NCBI RefSeq assembly: GCF_028898845.1
Contig: NZ_CP118574.1
Coordinates: 7,117,001 to 7,181,000 of the forward strand
Direction: 5' to 3'
Length of the DNA: 64,000 nucleotides
DNA from: Streptomyces sp. WZ-12
GTDB taxonomy: Bacteria > Actinomycetota > Actinomycetes > Streptomycetales > Streptomycetaceae
Numbering within the stretch: the stretch's first letter is position 1; every line of letters begins with the position of its first letter. This document shows, piece by piece, positions 59,196-64,000 of this stretch. The notes under the pieces were generated by a model. That model was not told the DNA's origin and searched no databases. It saw only the letters and a program-made list of their open reading frames with translations. The translations under genes were made by a program, and so were the position numbers.

Positions 59196-60137
59196 ATGCG
59201 CACCGTCGCCGTCGCTGGCACCGGCACCATCAGCAAGACAGCAGCCGAAGAACTGCTGGCCGACTGGCTCGGCTACCAACCGGACGACGCGGACGCCACA
59301 AGCTACTCAGCAACCGAACGTGCCGAAGAAGTGCGATTCGTCTTTCTAGACCACCCCGACCTCGTCACCCAGACCGTCAAGAGGGTCTACGGCTGGGCAA
59401 AGAAGGCCCGCATCGACCGCATCCCAGTCGGCGAGCACGACGCCGTCGACGGTGTCTTCCGCGAGGCGGTCGACTACCTCAAGGACTCCACCGGACAGAC
59501 CTACCTCCTGGTCCTCGCCGACATGGACTCCGATGGTGGAGCGGACGCCGGAGTTGACCAGCTCATCATCGACGCACACGAAGCGGGCATCCGCGTTCTC
59601 GATCTCGGCAGCGCCCTCATGGACTACCCCGTGCAAAAGGCCGTCGACCGGCTGGACTCCCCTCCCGCAGAGAAGCTGGCACTCCCTGAACCCCCGGCAC
59701 AGACTGACGATGTCCCAGAGGAGGCGTACGACGAACCGGCGCCGATACCGGACGCTGAGCCAGTGGGCGACAAGGAAAGCGTGAGCACGCCGACTGACCG
59801 CAGCCTCAAGCAGCAAGTACGCCGACTCGCAGAGGTTGTTGACATCGTCATCAAGGCCCTCGACGGACGCATCGTCGTCGACTTCTACGCCGAGCGCCAG
59901 GCCCTCAACAGCATCCGCGAAGCGCTTGAGGACGCAGAAGAGGAAAAGGAGCCTGCTATGGCGGACGAGGCCAGTGCCCCCGGGCCCCAGCCGCCCAAGG
60001 GGGCTAAGACCTGCAAGGGCTGGTGGAAGGAAGAGCTGCGCGAATACGTACCGCTGCGCGGCCGGCCGCGCTCCAACGTGAAAGTAGTCGACGTCTACCT
60101 CGACGAAAACACCAACACCTGGAAGGCCGCCGGCTGA
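59196..60137 (+). CDS. Hypothetical Rossmann-like protein, 313 aa
   Basis: ATG 59196 follows AAGGAGACC. Residues 1-150 alternate strands and helices: MRTVAVAGTGTISKTAAEEL (a glycine loop GTGTISKTA resembling a nucleotide-binding turn), EVRFVFLDHP, TYLLVLADMDSDG and AGIRVLDLGSALMDY. The middle is acidic and Pro-rich; the C-terminal part has a coiled coil (RQALNSIREALEDAEEEKE) and a basic end (CKGWWKEELREYVPLRGRPR). A small GTPase- or NTPase-like core is possible, but no full motif is present. A bidirectional terminator follows. Confidence 0.5.
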   Translation: MRTVAVAGTGTISKTAAEELLADWLGYQPDDADATSYSATERAEEVRFVFLDHPDLVTQTVKRVYGWAKKARIDRIPVGEHDAVDGVFREAVDYLKDSTGQTYLLVLADMDSDGGADAGVDQLIIDAHEAGIRVLDLGSALMDYPVQKAVDRLDSPPAEKLALPEPPAQTDDVPEEAYDEPAPIPDAEPVGDKESVSTPTDRSLKQQVRRLAEVVDIVIKALDGRIVVDFYAERQALNSIREALEDAEEEKEPAMADEASAPGPQPPKGAKTCKGWWKEELREYVPLRGRPRSNVKVVDVYLDENTNTWKAAG

Positions 60138-60149
60138 AACACCGTGAAA

Positions 60150-60197
60150 CGAGAAGACCCCCAAGGCCGGGAGAGGCTAGTCCTGGGGGTCTTCTCG
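60150..60197. terminator. Bidirectional terminator
   Basis: CGAGAAGACCCCCA (60150-60163) and TGGGGGTCTTCTCG (60184-60197) form a 14-bp stem. It separates the late genes from the replication module. Confidence 0.8.
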
Positions 60198-60677
60198 TGC
60201 GCCATGTAGGCGGCTATGAAGAGAGTAACCGAGCCATCCTCCAATTCCAAGGGAAAGCTCCCAACGCCCCTTGCGTATCAACTCCAAGGCAATTGTTGGT
60301 GTGGGCCACCTCATAAAGACTCGCGGAATGACACGCCCAGCACGGTTTGTTTCTTTGACCTGTAGGGCCATCACGGAGAGCCGACCCATGCTTGCAAGGA
60401 CAAGCCTCTGACCTGGTTAAACAGTCCCACCCGAGCGGAGCGAGGGTTAGCCCGAAGGGCGCACTCCCTACCTGAACCGACGTGCACAGCAAGGTAGCTG
60501 ACGCGGAATCTCCGTCCTCCGGACTTCGATCCCTAACCCTCGCTCCGCTCGGGTGGGACATAAGCGAGTATCAACTACCGCGAATTACCTGTTCCCCAGT
60601 TGAAGCGACGACGATCAGCTGATTAAGCTCCCCATCATCCGGCGCTCCAAGAAACCGGATTGGGAGAGGACATCAGC
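60198..60677. other. Non-coding gap holding the inverted repeat; origin candidate
   Basis: Some 480 bp without a credible gene between the terminator and the replication genes. It holds the 27-bp inverted repeat described separately and several short hairpins. The frames here lack ribosome sites and codon bias. Confidence 0.5.
60424..60559. repeat. Perfect 27-bp inverted repeat with structured 82-nt centre
   Basis: The left arm (60424-60450) and right arm (60533-60559) are exact reverse complements and are themselves semi-palindromic (core CGAGCGGAGCGAG). The 82-nt centre contains CCTACC-type pairing: CTACCT with AGGTAG, and CCGTCCTCCGG. It lies about 120 bp before the replication gene cluster. 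It could be a replication origin, a structured RNA or a resolution site. Confidence 0.7.
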
Positions 60678-61193
60678 ATGACAAAGCATTCCTGGACCCC
60701 ACGGCGGCTTGAGCCCAAGCCCCGCAGACGGCGCGAAGACCCCGACGCCGACCTCAACCCCCTGGCAGTCATCCAGGAAACCCTCTGGACAGAGGAGACC
60801 CCTGTCCAGAGCCTGCGGGTGAAGAACACCGACAAGCCGCTCGATGAGTGGACCACCCACACCCTCATCGCCTACTGGGGCCAGCGCATATCCCGCGCCA
60901 CCTGGGCAGCGCACCTCGTCGGCCACACCAACCGCGCCGCCCTGGGAAAGACGTTCCGAGAGGCGCAGCAGGCCGGACACGGCCCCGCGCTTCTGAAAGC
61001 CACCATCGACGCCTTCTTCGACAACCCCAAGTACCGCAACACCGACCGACCTTGGGCGTACTACCGCTCGATCATCAACACCCTGATCAAGCAGTGCACC
61101 CAGCAGCCGGCCACCCAGGACCACAGTACGGACACCTGGACCGCCGCCGATGTCCAGACGGACTACTCCATCGACACCTGGCGGGCAGCATGA
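60678..61193 (+). CDS. Hypothetical replication-module protein, 171 aa
   Basis: ATG 60678 follows GAGAGGACATC. The N-terminus is very basic (MTKHSWTPRRLEPKPRRRRE), then come helices (AYWGQRISRATWAAHLVGHT; WAYYRSIINTLIKQCTQQPA). It precedes the helicase loader and overlaps its start, so a role in origin recognition or loading is likely (a DnaA- or primosome-like place). No clear homology. Confidence 0.55.
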   Translation: MTKHSWTPRRLEPKPRRRREDPDADLNPLAVIQETLWTEETPVQSLRVKNTDKPLDEWTTHTLIAYWGQRISRATWAAHLVGHTNRAALGKTFREAQQAGHGPALLKATIDAFFDNPKYRNTDRPWAYYRSIINTLIKQCTQQPATQDHSTDTWTAADVQTDYSIDTWRAA

Positions 61194-61861
61194 AGCAGGT
61201 CGACTCCTCTTACCGCTGGCGCCAGATGAACCTGCCCGTCCACGCCTGGGGGGAACGTCTCAGCGACCTCCCGGAGCCCGCTCCGCCAGAGCAACTCAAG
61301 GAGTTCGCCCGGCAGTTCCACGTGCGGTACATCCCTAAGACCGCATCCCTCGCCGACTTCCCCAAGCAGCGGTACCTCATCGGGCGCGGCGTCATGCTGA
61401 CTGGCGCACCGGGACGCGGGAAGACCCGAGCAGCCTGCGCCACGCTCGTCAGCGTGTGCACCCACTACCAGTTGGCCGGATACTTCGTGCGGTTCTCCGA
61501 CTACATCCAGGCCAAGACCAGCCACTTCGCCACCAGCAGCAAGCTCGACAAGGGATTCGGCGGTGAGGATGCCATCTGGGAGGTCGAGCGGTTCAAGAGC
61601 ATGGAGAACACGCTCTACACGGTGCCGCTCCTGGTCCTGGACGACGTCGGGAAGGAGCACCAGACATCGTCCGGCTTCGCCCAACAGCAGTTCGCCACTC
61701 TGCTGCGCAGCCGGTTCGACAATGCGCTGCCGACGATCGTGACGACCAACCTCAATGGCAAGCAGTGGGAGGCCACTTACGAGGTCTCCGAATCGAGCTT
61801 CGCCCAGCAGGCTTTCGACATCGTCCCGATGGCAGGGAAGGACCTCCGTGCTGCACGTTGA
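61190..61861 (+). CDS. DnaC/IstB-like helicase loader ATPase
   Basis: ATG 61190 in an ATGA overlap. The 223-residue AAA+ protein has Walker A MLTGAPGRGKTRAAC (about residue 68), Walker B PLLVLDDVGKE (about 144) and the sensor region IVTTNLNGKQW. It should load the DnaB-like helicase encoded next, whose GTG start lies inside its 3' end. Confidence 0.85.
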   Translation: MKQVDSSYRWRQMNLPVHAWGERLSDLPEPAPPEQLKEFARQFHVRYIPKTASLADFPKQRYLIGRGVMLTGAPGRGKTRAACATLVSVCTHYQLAGYFVRFSDYIQAKTSHFATSSKLDKGFGGEDAIWEVERFKSMENTLYTVPLLVLDDVGKEHQTSSGFAQQQFATLLRSRFDNALPTIVTTNLNGKQWEATYEVSESSFAQQAFDIVPMAGKDLRAAR

Positions 61862-63125
61862 GCACAAACTGATTGCCAAGATCGTCCAGACTGGCGACCT
61901 CAGCCTCGTCATGCGGATGGGCATCAAGCCTCGGCACTTCCACGACCTCGACCGACGCAGCGTCTTTGCCGCTGTCTTGGCCCATCAGCAGGAGTACGGC
62001 GTCTGCCCGACGGCCGACGTCCTCGCCCGAGACTTCCCCACGTTCGACACCAAGACCGTGGTTGACGAGCCGCTTGAGTACCTCATCGACGTCCTGCGAG
62101 ACACCAAGAAGCGCGCCCTTGCAGAGCGCGGCCTGACCCTCGCAGCAGAGTCCTGGGAGGAAGGCGATACCGAAGCCTCTCTGCGCGTCGTCCGCGAGAT
62201 GCTCCAAGTCATCGCTGACGACGTTCCCACTGGAGTCGACTATGACCTGACCCAGAACGGCGACGAACGACTGGAGCGCTACGCCGCCTACAAGGACCTC
62301 GACGGCGAACTCGTCGGCCTGCCCACCGGATTCGAGTCCCTGGACAAGGCCACAGGCGGCCTTGTCCAGGGACAGCTCATTGTCTTCACCGGACTGGCCA
62401 AGAGCGGCAAGACGCAGCTTTCCCTCAACGTCTCGAAACACATTCACGACCAGGGCAAGACCATGCTCGTCTTCACCTTCGAGATGGTCGCGGCCGAACT
62501 GGGCGAACGCCTCGACGCCCTCAACGCGAAGGTCTCGCTGTCCAGGCTGCGCTCCGGTGAGTTGACACCCCTTGAGTACAAGAGGCTGGAGAAATCCGTC
62601 CGAGCCATGGAAGGCAAGACGCCGTTCGTCATCAGCGAGGACATCAAGGCGAACACTTCGCTCGGCGCGGTGCAGGCGAAGATCGACGAAGTCAAGCCCG
62701 ACGTCTGCTTGATCGATGGCATCTACTTCCTGGTCGACGAGATCTCGGGCGAGCGCATGACGAATACGGCCTTGACCAATATCGCTCAGGGCTGCAAGAG
62801 ACTGGCTCGAACCAGCAACATCCCCATCGTCATCACCACACAGTCCCTCCGCTCAAAAATGGGCGCCAATGGCTTGTCGGCAGGCTCGGTCGGATACACC
62901 AGCGCCTTCGAGCAGTACGCAGACGTACTGCTCGGAGTAGAGACGACCGACAACAAGGCAGAGACCAAGCTCAAGATTCTGGCCAGCCGCAACTGCCCGA
63001 CAGACGAATTCCTCCTCGTATGGGACTTCGAGACGTCCACCTTCGAGGAAGCCAAGATCGACTTCAGTGCATATAGCGAGGGGGAAGACGATGCGGAGGA
63101 CTGGTTCGGCCACCGCGCAGCGTGA
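61848..63125 (+). CDS. DnaB-like replicative helicase
   Basis: GTG 61848 (VLHVEHKLIAKIVQTGD) follows GGCAGGGAAGGA. The 425-residue protein has the N-terminal DnaB helical domain (RRSVFAAVLAHQQEYGVCPT), a linker and a RecA-fold motor with Walker A GLAKSGKTQLSLN (about 182), Walker B PDVCLIDGIYFL (about 283) and IPIVITTQSLRSKMG. It unwinds phage DNA. The primase start lies within its 3' end. Confidence 0.85.
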   Translation: MLHVEHKLIAKIVQTGDLSLVMRMGIKPRHFHDLDRRSVFAAVLAHQQEYGVCPTADVLARDFPTFDTKTVVDEPLEYLIDVLRDTKKRALAERGLTLAAESWEEGDTEASLRVVREMLQVIADDVPTGVDYDLTQNGDERLERYAAYKDLDGELVGLPTGFESLDKATGGLVQGQLIVFTGLAKSGKTQLSLNVSKHIHDQGKTMLVFTFEMVAAELGERLDALNAKVSLSRLRSGELTPLEYKRLEKSVRAMEGKTPFVISEDIKANTSLGAVQAKIDEVKPDVCLIDGIYFLVDEISGERMTNTALTNIAQGCKRLARTSNIPIVITTQSLRSKMGANGLSAGSVGYTSAFEQYADVLLGVETTDNKAETKLKILASRNCPTDEFLLVWDFETSTFEEAKIDFSAYSEGEDDAEDWFGHRAA

Positions 63126-64000
63126 GCTGATCCCTGGTGATGTCCCTTCTGCACTCGCTGAGCTAGGCATCGCCGTCCTCGGTGACGACGGCGACAACTT
63201 CAAAATCCAGTGCCCCGCCCACCAAGAGCGCGTCGGAAAAACCGATGCCCACCCCAGCTGCTACGTCCACTCGGAATCCGGCGTCTTCATCTGCTTCAGC
63301 TGCGAGTGGGCTGGACCCTTCTCCCGGCTCGTCGCTTGGATGCACGGCACCGACCGGGCCAGCGCCACCGCGTGGATCGCCTCCAAGGGCACCATTGGAC
63401 GCGCGCTGCGCCTCCTGCGCGGTAGCGAGGAGGAAGAATCGGATTCACCAGAGGTCACCGAAGCACACCTGGCTCTATTCACTGACCCGCCGGAGACAGC
63501 TCGTCGACAGCGGGGACTCACCCTGGCGTCTTGTCAGAAGTACGGCGTGCTGTGGGACCAGCACAGGGAATGCTGGATTCTCCCCATCCGGGACGGTGAT
63601 GGCCAACTGCTCGGCTGGCAGGAGAAGTCCAGGCGCCACTTCCGCAACTTCCCGGACGGCGTTGCCAAGGGCACCACCCTGTTCGGGGGGCACATCGGAA
63701 CGACACCGACGCTGGTCATGGTGGAATCACCCCTCGACACCGTTCGCATGGACTCAGTCGGCATTGAGGGTGGGCGAGCCACATACGGAGTGCACGTCAC
63801 GCCCGAGCAGATACGCCAGGCCATGAACACCAGCTCCTGCATCATCCTCGCGCAAGATAACGATCGGCCAGGTCGGAAGGCGCGAGCCAAGCTCTACCGC
63901 ACATACCGATGTCGCGGAACACGGCTCCTGTACTGGGACTATTCAGAGTGCACAGCGAAAGACCCTGGTGAAATGAACGCCTTCGAACTCTACGATGCCT
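63091..64000 (+). CDS. DnaG-like primase (CHC2 and TOPRIM), C-terminus beyond the window
   Basis: ATG 63091 follows GAGGGGGAAG and overlaps the helicase stop. The frame is open to the right edge (303 codons). The N-terminus has a CHC2-type zinc finger, IQCPAHQERVG then HPSCYVHSESGVFICFSCEW (Cys and His ligands at about residues 42, 45, 70 and 73), followed by a TOPRIM core with catalytic Glu in LVMVESPLDTVRMD (about 210) and the DxD in IILAQDNDRPG (about 252). It makes RNA primers for the phage helicase. The rest is outside the window. Confidence 0.85.
   Translation, partial: MRRTGSATAQRELIPGDVPSALAELGIAVLGDDGDNFKIQCPAHQERVGKTDAHPSCYVHSESGVFICFSCEWAGPFSRLVAWMHGTDRASATAWIASKGTIGRALRLLRGSEEEESDSPEVTEAHLALFTDPPETARRQRGLTLASCQKYGVLWDQHRECWILPIRDGDGQLLGWQEKSRRHFRNFPDGVAKGTTLFGGHIGTTPTLVMVESPLDTVRMDSVGIEGGRATYGVHVTPEQIRQAMNTSSCIILAQDNDRPGRKARAKLYRTYRCRGTRLLYWDYSECTAKDPGEMNAFELYDA

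Noticed and set aside
1..64000. CRISPR array
   Set aside because: No regularly spaced direct repeats were found.

Overview
The window looks like Streptomyces (or a close relative) phage DNA: high GC, strong third-position GC bias, frequent GTG starts, GGAGG-type ribosome sites, and gene families typical of Streptomyces (DUF397/Scr1 regulator pair, MAB_1171c-type membrane protein). Almost everything belongs to one large temperate, contractile-tailed (myovirus-type) phage, prophage or phage-plasmid. No chromosomal housekeeping gene and no att junction is visible, and both ends run out inside phage genes.

Layout. (1) 1-6140, minus strand: small early genes, mostly unknown acidic or cysteine-rich proteins and one ParB-like protein, with two tRNA-like minihelices between them. 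(2) About 6160-7100, minus strand: no credible gene but dense RNA secondary structure, proposed as a large phage ncRNA behind a promoter/operator dyad; 7100-8480 is largely non-coding. (3) 8.5-12.5 kb: XRE regulator plus membrane protein, two small genes and a tyrosine integrase. (4) 12.7-16.35 kb: an IS21-family element with 7-bp target duplication and a VanX-like passenger, splitting a MazG-like gene. (5) 16.7-19.1 kb: small genes. (6) 19.2-27.3 kb: head module (terminase, portal, scaffold, capsid) plus a GNAT enzyme. (7) 27.3-35.8 kb: accessory island with an IS30 element in a terminator loop, a Scr1/DUF397/HATPase regulatory set, tiny zinc-finger and membrane proteins, and a cassette of sugar nucleotidyltransferase, alkaline-phosphatase-superfamily hydrolase, MoaD/ThiS-like protein, FGE-fold protein and epimerase. 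(8) 35.9-59.1 kb: neck, sheath, tube, chaperone, tape measure, hub, spike, baseplate and very large FN3/carbohydrate-binding fibres. (9) 59.2-64 kb: unknown gene, a perfect 27-bp inverted repeat, then DnaC-like loader, DnaB-like helicase and CHC2/TOPRIM primase (cut by the window end).

Structural genes run rightward in translationally coupled blocks (ATGA, GTGA and TGATG overlaps) divided by strong hairpin terminators. Three genes (21.8 kb gene, portal, tail chaperone) read as one protein only if the ribosome shifts +1; two have CCC-Y and one TTT-C at a possible shift point, so programmed frameshifting is possible, but for the first two an indel or sequencing error is equally possible.

Best candidates for undescribed biology: the ncRNA, the minihelices, the 31.5-35.7 kb sugar/sulfur-type cassette, the +1 frameshift set, and the IS21 with a peptidase passenger. 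All functional calls come from reading motifs; no database search was possible.
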